64,000 bases of DNA from Gigaspora rosea (GCA_003550325.1 QKWP01000050.1:394893-458892), one strand, 5' to 3'. Counted from the first letter of the stretch, positions 22,694 through 34,508 are shown. Program-made: numbers and translations. The notes: generated by a model not told the origin, from the sequence alone.

Positions 22694-23545
22694 NNNNNNN
22701 NNNNNNNNNNNNNNNNNNNNNNNNNNNNNNNNNNNNNNNNNNNNNNNNNNNNNNNNNNNNNNNNNNNNNNNNNNNNNNNNNNNNNNNNNNNNNNNNNNNN
22801 NNNNNNNNNNNNNNNNNNNNNNNNNNNNNNNNNNNNNNNNNNNNNNNNNNNNNNNNNNNNNNNNNNNNNNNNNNNNNNNNNNNNNNNNNNNNNNNNNNNN
22901 NNNNNNNNNNNNNNNNNNNNNNNNNNNNNNNNNNNNNNNNNNNNNNNNNNNNNNNNNNNNNNNNNNNNNNNNNNNNNNNNNNNNNNNNNNNNNNNNNNNN
23001 NNNNNNNNNNNNNNNNNNNNNNNNNNNNNNNNNNNNNNNNNNNNNNNNNNNNNNNNNNNNNNNNNNNNNNNNNNAAAAAAAAAAAAAAAAATCCGCCCGT
23101 CCGTCCCGAATTTTGAAATCCATGTAATGCAAAACGAAAAATCAACTTTGCGTGGCCTTAGCAGCATTTATGGCTTATATAGACGATACATGCCTACATA
23201 CAAATTTACGTGTTTTAAAATTTATGTAAATGAAATAAATGCTTGTATGGCAAATAATAACATATTCATCAGTTTCCAGCTTGGAGTGACTGGGTGTCAC
23301 GCAGTTACTTAAGTATATTATACTGTTACAATATTGTGTTATTGCGGCATTACGACATTACGGAATTGCGGCATTACGACATTACGGCATTACGGCTTTA
23401 CGGCTTTACGACATTACGGCATTATGGCATTACGGCATTACGGCATATAATTTTTACGGCAATTAGATGCTATGCCGTAATCAATTCTACCACTGGTAAA
23501 ATGCCGTAATTGCCGTAATTCAGTAATTCTACCACCAACTATAAT
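22206..23545. mobile_element. TIR element with GCCGTAATG minisatellites in its arms
   Basis: Left arm starts TATAGTTGGTGGTAGAATTA; the right arm ends TAATTCTACCACCAACTATA. Just inside each end is an array of 8-9 base units, GCCGTAATG on the left (22236-22330) and its complement CATTACGGC on the right (23340-23530). A second element (22602-23157) is nested inside. A target duplication is not clear: ATTAAG is near both ends but not flush. Confidence 0.65.
22602..23157. mobile_element. MITE of the GGCCACGCAAAGTTG family, with assembly gap
   Basis: Perfect terminal inverted repeats GGCCACGCAAAGTTGATTTT continuing through TCGTTTTGCATTAC, flanked by TTA on both sides (22599-22601 and 23158-23160). 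The centre is a T run, 381 Ns (22694-23074) and an A run, consistent with a hairpin that could not be assembled. The long ORFs reported across this region come from the Ns. Confidence 0.85.
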
Positions 23546-23929
23546 TAAGTTAAGTTTCGACACGATGTTTTAATGCAAATGCATCGTCTGATTCAATTTT
23601 ATTATTCTATAAACAACACCTCGATTTTTAATGCAAATGAATAATTTGGCCTATTTTAAGAGATTAGTTCAAGTCTAAAGTAATTTATCTTTTTTTCATT
23701 ATTTTGTAAATTGCACCACGAAATCTTGACGTAATTTTATGGTTGGTCCAATTCTTAATGATGCATTTAAATATTCAAGTAATTTTTCATAATCTCCTAC
23801 CATATAATATGTCTTTTCAAAAATTCTGTGTTATCTGGATCAATTTCTAACGATCAGTTTAAGTTCTTGAGTGATTTACTATATAGGTGCAAGATTCTAA
23901 AAGTATCACACAAATATTGCACTTATTTT

Positions 23930-24190
23930 TCCAATTTTTTTTAATTGAAAACAGTTCGTCAGAACTGTTTCAAAATGGCTATGTTTGAATTTTTACTAAA
24001 GTTCTAATTATATTTCTATTATATTTTTAAGATAATTTTTTCGTCCTAATTAATGAATTTTCAAGTATTCTATAAGATGAATGCTTAGAACCCACATGTT
24101 AATAAAAAAAAAGAAAACATAGCCTTATTATTTGGCTTTATATAAATAACTAATGAAAATTTCCAGGCGATTTAACGTCTAGATAATAAG
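23930..24190. repeat. Inverted repeat partner of 19390-19650
   Basis: See the entry at 19390; this copy carries AGTTCGTCAGAACTGTTTCA and CGTCCTAATTAATGAATTTT in the opposite orientation. Confidence 0.6.
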
Positions 24191-24550
24191 TTGATACATT
24201 TTAAAATATTTTAAAAGATCGATTTGTATATGAATTTAATAATATCCGATAGATTTAGGGTAAATCGTAATTAGTAATATCTGCGTAATAGAACAATAAT
24301 ATAATGTAAAGTCTATTATAAGAGGTTCAATCTGTAAGATCAAACTTTAACCTCTGATATTTCTTGAATAAAAACGATTGTGCTTAATAAACAACATTGT
24401 AGCGTCTTAACGATGGTGATTGTAATCGCGAAGATTTGGCACAATAGTCTTAGTGTAACATAAAAAATCTGCAATATGAAAAATTTCATAGTTAGCTGAC
24501 ATAGTTTTGATCAATTAGTCCGTGTGACACCCCAATAATACATGTTGCAC

Positions 24551-25447
24551 TGGGGTGTGCGGCGCACTATGTAAATCAAAATTATGTATGGTATCATAGT
24601 GAAGTCTATTATGACAGATTTTTAAGTGATTGTCGATTGATAAACTATAAACTAATATACGTAATGATCGATAAGTATTTTATATATAAAACTTATATAT
24701 AAAGCTAGGTCACACTTTTTTAGATGCACCGACTGCAATTTTTCCTTTCTGCCGGAAATTTCAATATAAATCGACTCTTTCTTATTACGACTATAAAGTA
24801 ATAGAATCTTTTTTTAAAAAATATTTATGGGAAAATTTTTTTTTTCTCAAACCGATTTTAATTTTATACTTTATTTGGTTTGCTGAGCGAATTTTTAAAT
24901 GAATTGGTAAATTTTTCCTTTATTAAAATGCAAATTTCGTTCTATTGTTCAGTTCTTTAAAACTTGCTATTAATTTTCTCAAAATTTCATATTGGAATTA
25001 TGTGCCGTTAAAGCTGTGCATCTAATTAAATCCAGAAACATGGGTATATATAGGTCAAATAAACAGCGATTTCACTTAAAAAATGCACGTTTTAAAAAAC
25101 ATCAAAAAAAATGCAAGCGAATCGGCAAAAAACACCACTTCAAGAACTAAATTTACAGCAATTTGGGCCTGAAGTCGCCTCAAATATTTTCAATAATTTA
25201 TTAAATTAAAATGTCATTTTTACATCAATATTAATTAATTATTTACATCAATATTAATTAATTATTTACATCAATATTAATTAATTATTTTTAACTGTAT
25301 TAGCGTAGCATTAGTTGTAGCGGCATTGTAATTAATAAATTAATAGGTGATCATCATGGTTGCACAAAAACTTAAAAAATCTTTGATAATAGATTTTTAT
25401 ATGATACCATACATAATTTTGTTTTACATAGTGCGCCGCACACCCCA
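24551..25447. mobile_element. Non-autonomous TIR element with 9-bp target duplication
   Basis: Ends TGGGGTGTGCGGCGCACTAT and ATAGTGCGCCGCACACCCCA are perfect inverted repeats, extending further inward. Flanks are ATGTTGCAC (24542-24550) and ATGCTGCAC (25448-25456), a 9-bp duplication with one mismatch, as in Mutator-like elements. Inside, a 23-bp unit (ACATCAATATTAATTAATTA) is repeated three times at about 25210-25290. No transposase is seen. Confidence 0.75.
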
Positions 25448-26124
25448 ATGCTGCACAAGTGATTCATTGAATTTTTCATCATTTCATAAATTGTTCCACG
25501 ATTTTTAAGTGCAAAGTCGTCATCAGGATTTATGCTAAGAGATTTATTTAAGTCTTCAAGTGATTCCCAAATTTTTTAATCATATAATATGCAATTCTGC
25601 GAAATTTTAATGCCCATGCACTGTTTGCTTCAATTTCTAATGATTTGTTAAATTTATATTTTCCCATAAAGGAATAAATTTATCTACGCGTAGGCATCAT
25701 TTGGTTCAATTTCTAAAAATTTTGTCCAAATCTTCAAGCGATTCTATATATATATTTTTTATAATAAAATAAGTTGCACCGCGTTGTTTTAATGCCCATA
25801 TTTCTAACAAATTATTTAAACTTTCAGCAATTCATTATTGACATTTCAAAATCTAATCCTATAACAATCATATGCTTATCATACTTCTATCAAGACATTG
25901 ATTCTATGTCTCGGGTAGTTTTTTAAAAGTATCTCTTTTTCTTCTAGTGAAGGATTTGACTTATTAGGCAGATATAAAACGAAATCAACAATTCGATTAT
26001 TTTTGTAAAAAATATTCAAATATCTGATTTAATGAGTTTAATTTCAGTCTTTGATTCGTCATGATTATCAAAGTACATTAGAATTGAATACTCAAGGCTT
26101 TAAGTGAAACATTTGAAAAAAAAA

Positions 26125-26725
26125 TGAAAGATCATAATATAAATTTATTCTTCCACCCATTTGAATTTAAAGTTTTCTTAAATAGTTACGGGTTCTGTGA
26201 ATTAGAGCAAGCTGCTCTAATGTATTGATTGGAATTTTTAGATATTCGAAGCTTATCACATCCTTGCAATAATTTTCAGAAAATGAGGGCATTAAGAAAA
26301 GGGAGGATGAGCCAAAGTTCCTATATTATTCAGGTTTTTATGATGATTATTAAGACAGCTATCGATAACAAATCGGCGTAATCTTACACCATACGTTGCT
26401 TATAATCTCTTTAGAACAATTGTTAGCTATAGCTACATTAAGGAACTGATCATATGAGAGTTCTTTAAAAAATGATAGATAATTAAAAAAGAAGAGGTTT
26501 AGCAATTGATAACCCAACCCTTCTATTATATCACAGTTTTATAAAAGTGCTATCTGGTATTAATTCAAGATAAGTTCAGTCACTTTGGAGGATGGAATTT
26601 CCCTCCATTAGTATTGAAAGGTACTTCCCATAAAACTGTAATAGAACAAGCAGCCCAATGATTATTAACCAAGAGACATGAATGCGAATCTTTATTAGTT
26701 GGAAAATTGCATCACGCAATGAAGT
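26125..26725 (-). pseudogene. F-box-like gene remnant
   Basis: On the minus strand, a segment reading SCLLVNNHWAACSITVLWEV then PFNTNGGKFHPP resembles the F-box N-terminus of expanded glomeromycotan F-box/LRR-type proteins (LVN-x-x-W...VP-x-LW). Downstream pieces (SFFKELSYDQFLN, CKDVISFEYLKIPINTLEQL) look like leucine-rich recognition segments. Frame changes and stops occur repeatedly. F-box proteins link substrates to SCF ubiquitin ligases. The call rests on short similarities recalled from the family. Confidence 0.45.
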
Positions 26726-26729
26726 ATGT

Positions 26730-28749
26730 GATTATATGCTGTGTGAAATGTTTCCTACAAATCTGTGCTTTTCCTTTTTATATGTATATATGATTAATTA
26801 TATAAATGAGAATCTAATTAAATTAGTATCGTGATTGTTAACGTTAATGTCCACTGTACCTGACAAGAGGCTAACACGATAGTGATGCTTTCTGATGCAA
26901 TGTAGGATTCAGAAAGTGTATTCTTTCATATTAATCAAAATGCATAAAAGTAAACACCTATGTTAACAAAGAGGGGGTTCAATTTCTTTGTAAAGTAGTC
27001 TACTAATAATGATTTCTTACTATCATTAGTTCAATTATAGAATTTTTATGGCCTTGTATCATATCGGCATAATAGATTCAATAAATGAAATATATGCAGT
27101 ATGTCGGAATCTTACTGGATTTAGAATCAACTTAAATACACTTTTTTAAATTCACTAAAATTATTAAGAATTTCGAACTAAAAGTAAATTTTGAATTCAT
27201 TTATTGCATATTCAATTTTAAAATTAAAAGCATTAGAGTTCACTTTAAAGAATAATGCATATATATTCTAGCTACACTAATTATTACAAATGTAGTTATC
27301 AGGATGACGGTTATTTGTGCAAGGAATCTTTGCCTTACATTTGCATCAATTTACATTATTTGCCTAATTGTCTTGTGAAATTTCTCACACGCTTATAACT
27401 TTTGAAGGAATAGGAAAGTATTTAGTTCATATGATCTAAAAGCTAGTTCTTAAAATTAAATCAACTTAAAAATTTTAGTTGTGACGATTTCATGAATGAT
27501 CGTGAAACATACATAATATGTTGTATATGGATTAAATTTTTGAAATTAAATTGCATACCACGTCCCATAGTTTTAAAATTTGACATGTTTTAAAACTACC
27601 ATATATTCTGTCGATATAATGTCAATATAAAAATAAAAATCCTGAACTATAAAGTTATATTTTTCAAGCCTTAATATACTTTGAGAATTTAATTTGTTAT
27701 ATATTATTATTTAAACGTGTTTTCTATTTTATTTCATTAATTTTAAGTCTAACATTATTAACAATATAATTGGTGCGAACACAGACTTCAGGAGCTGTGG
27801 TAACTCTCCCACAAAAAATTTTACCACCCCGTGATTTTTACCCAGTGAAACCCAATTAAATTAGGGTGAAGCCACATTAGGGGGTAAACTCATTGATTAA
27901 TGTTTTTGTGGGAAATCTATAGGCGTTGACTACAGGTTATTCATGGGACCCAAAATTCTCGATTTTGATTGGCGTTTTCCGACTAACAAGTCTGATCAAA
28001 CAATTGAGTCCTTGCTACGCTTCGGACAATTAAAAAATAATACTATTTTTATTTATAATATTATCCTTATTGATAGAGCTTTGGATTACATCACGGATCT
28101 CTAGTACAGAGTCACAGGATTTGGTTACTAAATCCTACAAACACTTTCACTTTACAATGTCGACCTCTATGAGTTGTTCCAAGTCTCTCTTTTTCTTCTT
28201 TTATTGTGAAGCGAAAATGTATCGCTTTTATAACTTCTATATTGCTGCGGCATACATCAAACTTATTTGATAAATTCGATAAGTTTACTAAATTTACTTA
28301 GTCAGATAAATCAAATAAATCTAATAAGTCAACTTAGTTTGATAAGTCATATTTTCACTATTACTATACTAATTAATTAGGTAAGATTCGACCCGAGCCT
28401 TCTCAGCGTCGATAGCGCATACTATATATGCCAAATCCACCAAGGTTCGTTAAATCTATATACTGTAAATCTATTGCAAGCAATGATCCACCCTTTCACA
28501 ACGGATTTATTAAAATGGTAAGTACAGTACTATTGTTACGTATCACTATTGCTGTTATATGTACGATGTTTCACATACTGATACAGTATCACTACAATTA
28601 TTTATATTTAATACGAATGAATAAAACTTTATTCACAAAACTTTCTTTCTGATAATTACAAATACATATGCATTCTTTTTACCAAAACTGTTTATAAGGC
28701 ATAATATTTGAACTATTTTACAAAAATTAGAACATTTCCAGGTAATAAA
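26730..28749. other. Non-coding stretch
   Basis: No gene supported. About 27806-27914 has short inverted ends CCCACAAAAA / TTTTTGTGGG enclosing a G/C-richer block (possible small fold-back). 28262-28350 is a low-complexity AATTTGATAAGT-type repeat. Confidence 0.45.
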
Positions 28750-29215
28750 CAACCACGAGCTAAATGTGATTATGTGAAAGTTTATTTAATGAAACTTATT
28801 GCAAGATGCGAAAATATTTAAAAGCTTGTGAAGAAATAGGTTTAGAAATTAAGCAATATTTTAGTTCAAGTTCCTCTAGTTTTTCTGTTTTTCTACACGT
28901 AGCTCTCAACAAACAATGATTAATCAAAAATAAAAAAAATACAACAAATTTTTTAGATAGAATTACTGTAGTTCATCAAAACAAAGTAAAATAGAATATG
29001 AATTTGTACAAACAATTTATAAATGTAAGATTATCTTTGTTCGTTTCAGAATTAAAGCCTATAATATAAAGCAATTATTTAAACATCATATAGTTTATCA
29101 ATAATTTTGTTAGACCAAATATGTTTTAATACTAAAAATGACGAAGGAATTAATAAAATAGAATTTATTAATATGACTAGTGTTGGTTGGCAAGTATATT
29201 TATACAAAATTTTAT
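28750..29215 (+). pseudogene. Coding-like remnant, unknown
   Basis: Two overlapping frames read coherently: PRAKCDYVKVYLMKLIARCE, then after a shift KACEEIGLEIKQYF and SVFLHVALNKQ, and later NFLDRITVVHQNKV. Stops and shifts interrupt it. The composition (Cys, Lys, alternating hydrophobics) suggests an old DNA-transposon or lineage-specific gene piece. I cannot name it. Confidence 0.3.
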
Positions 29216-29279
29216 TTTAATATTATAATATAAAAATTTTGTATTTTTATTTAATCTGATTTAAAAATTTATTTTTAAA

Positions 29280-29510
29280 ATTATAGTTACAGCAATTTTT
29301 TGGGAAGAAATTCTATTTTGACCCGGGTCAAAATGACTTTTAGCAGAATTTTAGGGTTAGTGTAGGCCGGAGATTTTTTAATATAAAAACCGGCCGGCAT
29401 TAGCATAATTCTGGCCTGCACTAACCCATAATGCGAGCCGAAATTTTTAATAGTTTCCGAAATATTCCGAAACCTCCTAAGCAACTCCGAAAAGTTCCCA
29501 TGTGCACTAA
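29280..29510. other. Non-coding block with CCGG-containing repeats
   Basis: Contains TTTAGGGTTAGTGTAGGCCG and an opposing GCCTGCACTAACCC, a partial inverted pair like those in the 37.6-kb and 45.1-kb elements. No gene is seen. Confidence 0.4.
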
Positions 29511-29529
29511 TTGTTAACGCCTATTAAAC

Positions 29530-29695
29530 GACTTATCAAGGGCTAACCGCTAAAAATCTACAAGCAACTGAAATTAAAGTGGTGCCGAAAATTCTTAAGG
29601 AAAAAATCGAGAAGTTATAAAATCTTAATTATTTGTTCGGTAAAGTTCTAATTCAACGTTTCAAATATTACTCTTATAAATATTTCAATATAGGT
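29530..29695 (+). pseudogene. Fragment of the LPGTTKNARNK gene family, cut by an element
   Basis: Matches the start of the last exon of the genes at 31838 and 38574 (ACTTATCAAGGGCTAACCGC, later TTGTTCGGTAAAGTTCTAAT and TCAACGTTTCAAATATTACT) with an internal deletion. It ends abruptly at about 29695 where another repeat begins. Decayed; no product expected. Confidence 0.7.
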
Positions 29696-30330
29696 GCTTA
29701 ATTTCGGTGGGTACAAAAAAATACTAGTTTAGCATGAACCTAATATTTACATTTCTACATTAATTGGTTTTACATTAGAGATGCGCCTCATGCGTGGCGA
29801 CGATACGAGAGAAACCCGGCAATTCTAAAAATGGATTTATTATGAAATTCATAATAAATCTATTTTTAGAATTGCTGGTTTTCCCTTAGCGACACTCATA
29901 TCATCATCGCGCGAGTAAATCAGATAGTGTTAAATTTCACAAGAAACCAATTTTTATTGAAGAAAATTTTGGCAGTGATTGATCAAAGTAGACTTTTTTT
30001 TTTTTTGATAAAAATAATTGTGGGGATGAAGCTGAAATTTTAAATATTTTATTATTAAAATTAAAATTTTTGGGGCGAATTTTTTGTACCATACCCATAA
30101 TAGTTAGATTTGAATTTAGGGACAGTGCACTAATTAAAAAGTATAGATGGATTTTAATATATAGAGATTGAACCCTTGGGAAAACTTCTACCCGGTTATT
30201 ATAAATTATTATCGCCCTACAATAATTAATTAGACAAAAAAAAAAATAAAAAATAAAAAAAATTAAGACCATCATAAAACTTATAATTTGCTGAACTCTA
30301 AAGTTCATCGTATGAAGTCACATGATATAC
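29696..30330 (+). mobile_element. Repeat element, inverted copy at 36868-37477
   Basis: Begins GGTGCTTAATTTCGGTGGGT and ends CGTATGAAGTCACATGATAT. An inner near-perfect hairpin GCAATTCTAAAAAT...ATTTTTAGAATTGC lies at about 29818-29874. The other copy is in reverse orientation. Both copies abut fragments of the same gene family, suggesting shared insertion preference or joint duplication. Confidence 0.7.
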
Positions 30331-30499
30331 AAAATATATGTTGGGCTTATCGCACATCTCTAGTCTACATTCTTTTTATAAAGCACACTATACATTTTAC
30401 TATCTATAAACCAGATCTACTATCTAACTTGGTTGAGTTCTTATACGAAATATATTAAAAGCTTATTATTTGGCAATGCTAATACAGAAATGATGTCAC

Positions 30500-30725
30500 A
30501 TGATATGTTGTCCAGAAGGACAAGTCTCACGTGTTTTATGACGCAGTTTTCATAACTTCGTCTCTTATATATTTATGCTTAACTTCGAAATAGAGCCTGC
30601 AGAAAAAAATTTTGCTTTGCCAATTCAAAGAAAGAATAAATCTTCTGGGCTATTCTTTACTTAGTAGTACAGGTAGTTGTTTTTTTTTGAGTTCTTTATT
30701 AACTACCATCTGAGCTTGGTGTCCT
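30500..30725 (-). pseudogene. Minus-strand fragment of the same gene family
   Basis: Reverse complement of the last-exon 3' end: contains the hairpin TTGTCCAGAAGGACAA with CACGTG, then the antisense of SADSISKLS and of the PGTT...ARNK segment. Truncated at both ends and frame-broken. Confidence 0.65.
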
Positions 30726-30794
30726 ATTAACATCATTTCCTTTTTACTGTACGGCTAATACTACTATTAGTATCACACAAAATACGTTAAGCTT

Positions 30795-30950
30795 TTTTAA
30801 AACTTGAACGAAAATATCTCAGCAACCACCCAACCAAAATCAATATATTTTTTTTATTTTGGTTCTACAAATTTATAGAATTAAATAAAAAAAAAATTCA
30901 TCGGTTTTGGTTCGATGATTGCCGAGATATCGATCAAAGTTTGAACCATT
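30795..30950. repeat. Fold-back repeat, TATCTCRGCAA type
   Basis: Arms AAATATCTCAGCAACCACCC and the opposing TTGCCGAGATATCGATCAAA enclose an AT-rich centre with ACCAAAA/TTTTGG. Related palindromes lie at 37850-38165 (with an N gap) and 44580-44690. Confidence 0.65.
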
Positions 30951-31333
30951 TAAAACGCTTACAAAACAGTCGTGCATTAACAAATCGAAAATTGTTTCCA
31001 AATTTGGACAGCTCCTCTATTCATTGTGCAACCAATATGGTTGATAGGCAAAATTGTATTTCCGGTAACCTATTATTGGTGTTTCAAGAAAGGTTAAGAA
31101 TTCCCTTTTCTGTTATTTATTTCGCTAATTACGGACCGTACAAGCACTAAAGACAGCAATCTGGCTTCACATTAATCGGATTTATAAAATATGGTGCCAA
31201 TATACGCAAATGAAATGATAAAAGGTTCTCCATTTGTGGTGAAGAATTGACAGGCAAAAGAATAAAAGCGCTAAACATCGGGAGAAAACATAAGGGAAAA
31301 TATAAAATCCTTAAATTTTTGGTAGACCAATAA

Positions 31334-31665
31334 GGCAACAAAGTTGGTTTTTCGTTTTGCATTACTCGCCATCCCATTTTTTCAATTTTTTTTTTCTTTA
31401 AGATCCCAATTGTGCCAATTGTTCGATTTTTGACATCCATTTTTTCCCGCTATTTTCATTTGGTTTCACCCGATGGAGACCTTAATTTCTCGTAATTGTC
31501 CGATAGGACTGACAGGACTGCCGGCCCAATTTTTTGATTCCTTGTTGTACAAAATGAAAAATTAACCTTGTATAACCTTAAATGTGAACATTATTCTATT
31601 TGCAGTAAATTAAAAAAAAAAAAAAAACGTCCGTAATGCAAAACGAAAAATCAACTTTGTGTGGC
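31334..31665. mobile_element. MITE of the GGCCACGCAAAGTTG family
   Basis: Ends GGCAACAAAGTTGGTTTTTC and AAAAATCAACTTTGTGTGGC, flanked by TAA on both sides (31331-31333, 31666-31668). It carries GTTTTGCATTAC just inside the left end and GTAATGCAAAAC inside the right, like the 22602 copy. Confidence 0.75.
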
Positions 31666-31837
31666 TAATATAGAAGACATCGCATAATATCATGTGGTAA
31701 AAGTCGGTCCCACTATCGTTATATTCTAAGGCGGGTAAATTCAACAAATGTATTTTATTTTTTACAGCCAAAGGTCATATACATATATAAATACATGTAC
31801 TTATTGATCGTCCTAATTCTCTGACAGCGGTAATAAT

Positions 31838-33166
31838 ATGGATAAAGTGAATAAAATAACTGAGAAAAACTTTGTAGACTGTCTTGGCCCTAAAGAGCAA
31901 TGGGATTCCTCACTCAAAGATGCTATTGTAAGTTTATCTTTAGCTCTTTAATTTATGACATAAAACTTAATCTTATAATGCTTAATTTTTCAGGAGTATT
32001 GCCTTGGGGCATCGTATCCTGTAATAATTCATTATGGAGAGGAGGATAAATTTAATATTATGTACAATCAAAGTATGTAAAAATTAATTTATCTGCTCAT
32101 TAATTATTGTATATTTTCTAAATATCTAATTATATGAATAAGAATGTGCAGAAAAGGTGCCAGTTATAAGATATAAGCATTCACACGGTTAGTTATAGTC
32201 ACATAGCTTTGTATTAACAAAAAGAAAAGGCTAAATTTTAATTGATATTTTAATATTAAATAGAACTTGCATTTGGAAAAAATTTTAGGGAAGTTTTATC
32301 TCACAATCAAGTTGTGATATCATTATATAAACGGTAAATATTACAAATTATATATAGTAAAAAAATTTTTTTAATTAATTATACGTAATAACTATTAAAT
32401 TTTACTTATTAAGTATTTTAAATGGAGAAACTGAATATAAACGTGACTTTCCTCACAAAGATCCGATTAATGACAATAAGGAATTAGAACAACGCTACTA
32501 CACTTTTTTAATGTCTCCGATTCGCAATAAGGATGTTATAATTAAAGCTATGTTGTGTGTGTGTGAGGATACAACTGATAAGGTTCTAGGAATAGAAAGA
32601 GTTCCCAATTCTTTGACTCGTTAGTAAATTATTTAAGTAAATAATCACTATTTGTTAACAAAACATTATTAAAGCATATTTCTATTTCTATAATCTTCTT
32701 AGGACTTATCAAAGAGTTAACCGCTACAAATCTACAAAACACAATAACTGAAATTAGGGAAGAAGAAAGTGAGAATTCTGAAAATTTGCTTTATTTATAT
32801 AATAAGATAACCGATGCCGAAAATCGTAACAAGATCGCAAATCAAGAAGTTATAAAATCTTATTATTTGTTCGGAAAAGCTCTAATTCAACGTTTCAAAT
32901 ATTACTCTGATAAATCTTTCAATGAACATCAAGCTCAAATTGCGGTTAATAATGAACTCAAAAAACAACTGCCTGGTACTACTAAGAATGCCCGTAATAA
33001 AAGAAAAGAAAGAGCCCAGAAGATTTATTCTCTCTTTAATAATATTGGTATTAAAAAAATAGAATTGGTAAAATCTTTTTCTGCTGACTCTATTTCTAAG
33101 CTAAGCATAAAAAATATCGAATATGTAAAAGACGAAGTTATGAAAACTACACCACAAAGGACATGA
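31838..33166 (+). CDS. Six-exon gene, lineage-specific family, about 314 aa (copy 1)
   Basis: Exons I infer: 31838-31927, 31994-32072, 32152-32187, 32264-32333, 32414-32619, 32703-33166; every junction has GT..AG and keeps phase. The protein starts MDKVNKITEKNFVDCLGPKE, has a middle segment FGKNFREVLSHNQVVISLYK and ends with a long basic, helical exon containing LPGTTKNARNKRKERAQKIY and SFSADSISKLSIKNIEYVKD. I know the C-terminal motif from many Rhizophagus-type hypothetical proteins but not its function. No signal peptide, membrane segment or catalytic motif is visible. The stop TGA lies in the first unit of the hairpin repeat at 33162-33310. Copy 2 differs at few sites, e.g. NDNKELEQR here against NDNKVLEQR. 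Confidence 0.8.
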
Positions 33167-33310
33167 GACCTTGTCCTTTTGGACAATATTGTGATATTAT
33201 TCACCACAAGCATGTGAGACCTTGCCCTTTTGGACAATATTGTGATATTATTCATCACAAAGCACGTGAGACCTTGTCCTTCTGGACAATATTGTGATAT
33301 TATTTTTGCC
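33162..33310 (+). repeat. Three ~50-bp repeats with a hairpin at the gene's 3' end
   Basis: Three units of TGAGACCTTGTCCTTTTGGA followed by CAATATTGTGATATTATT. TTGTCC and GGACAA pair around a 3-4 base loop. The first unit supplies the stop codon. The same three units are at 39898-40046, and single units remain in the fragments at 30510, 36835 and 43165. Confidence 0.8.
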
Positions 33311-33647
33311 TGTACTAGCATTGGCAAATAATAAAATTTTAACATATTTCGTATAAGGGCAAAAAAATGAAACAATGACACTATGTACCGGTATATTAAA
33401 TATCGTTTTATCAGTAAACTATTTTATTTAAATTAATTTTTGTCTTATGGCTTCTAATTCAATTAAAGTTCAAATTTTCGATGTAAGGAAAAGCGATGCA
33501 CACTCACGATAAATGAATATAATAACTAATAACCCATTTCATATATATTTAAATTAGAATAATAATACCATTCTATTTAAAAAACGTTCCTCCACAATAA
33601 GTATACAAAATATTTGCACAAATCTGAAAATTACCATCGCTATATTA

Positions 33648-33937
33648 GGCCACGCAAAGTTAATTTTTATTTATTTTTTTTTTTTTTTTAGAAAAAAAAA
33701 ATAACTTTGGTGGCCTAAATTAATTCATGTTCACATTTAAGGTGACGCGAATAACATGGAATTTTATCGGACCTATCGGGTAATTCCGGAAAATTAATGT
33801 CATCATCGGGTGATACCGGAAAAATTAAATGCCAGAAATGGAATAATTGGCACGATAGGAATTTTTTTAAAAAAAATTTTTTTTGGAAAAACTGGGTCGG
33901 CGGTTTATGCAAAACGAAAAATTAACTTTGCGTGGCC
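33648..33937. mobile_element. MITE with exact empty site in the duplicate copy
   Basis: Ends GGCCACGCAAAGTTAATTTT and AAAATTAACTTTGCGTGGCC, flanked by TTA (33645-33647 and 33938-33940). The paralogous position 40431-40443 reads CTATATTATGATG with one TTA and no element, so the 3-bp target duplication is proven within this window. A shorter inverted copy of the end lies inside at about 33694-33715. Confidence 0.93.
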
Positions 33938-34065
33938 TTATGATGTATTCTTATCAATGTATTTAGAAAAAAGATATCCATTTTCATCGTGCAATATTTA
34001 TTTATTTATTTTTTTTTTGATCGAATGTTCGTGCATTTTTTTTACATTGATTTTAAATACTGTAT

Positions 34066-34508
34066 CTATCGGCGTATCACTATTACATATTAATTTTTTT
34101 ATCATATTGTAGATGCTTAAATATTAATGAAGCAAAGAATTTGCGTCAAGAAATTTTATAAAGTCGGATAAAATAAAAACAAATAGAATTAGAATTATCA
34201 GCTGTATTTTGTTTAAAACGTGATGGTCATGGTTTTCGGTTGAAAGTATAAGCATGGAGTGGTTATTGGCAATCTACAGTCATGTACTTGCCTTTTTGAA
34301 ATTAGTTAACCATATATATACAAGACCCCGGATATCAGTAGACTCCAAGGCGTGAAACTCAAATCCAATGAGGTTTTTTTTCAAATATCTAGGCAGCCCA
34401 CTACAGTTTTCACTTACAACATAAACAACTATTTGAAATTAACAGTACAGTATATTTTCCAGTTCGGCACAAAGAGTATTCTCTATCTATTAATAGCAAG
34501 TTTAAATG
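34066..34508. other. Non-coding spacer upstream of the kinase pseudogene
   Basis: No gene or repeat end recognised. Confidence 0.4.

Larger units (their letters stand above)
21760..26020 (-). pseudogene. Decayed TPR-repeat gene, split by nested elements
   Basis: Read on the minus strand, pieces match tetratricopeptide repeats: LKQRGATYF and ESLEDLDKIF (about 25700-25800), SLEIDPDNT (about 23840-23870) and two weaker units at 21780-22190. TPR units normally mediate protein contacts. Stops and shifts are everywhere and no unit is intact. Two elements, 22206-23545 and 24551-25447, separate the blocks, which explains the 4-kb spread. A more N-terminal piece with FVLYLPNKSNPSLEEKE lies at about 25930-25990. 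Kinase-TPR and Sel1 families are strongly expanded in glomeromycotan fungi. Confidence 0.55.
31793..34065 (+). repeat. Segmental duplication, copy 1
   Basis: Nearly identical to about 38527-40555, offset 6736 bases across the whole gene with no indel. Differences are the MITE at 33648-33937 (only here), about 60 bases at 40300-40365 (only in copy 2) and a handful of substitutions. The duplication carries a complete spliced gene. Confidence 0.9.

Noticed and set aside
22573-23312. Six long ORFs on both strands
   Set aside because: They run through 381 Ns and homopolymers; no coding evidence on either side.
33025-33381. 118-codon minus-strand ORF (also 39761-40117)
   Set aside because: It is antisense to the well-supported last exon and the 3' hairpin repeats.
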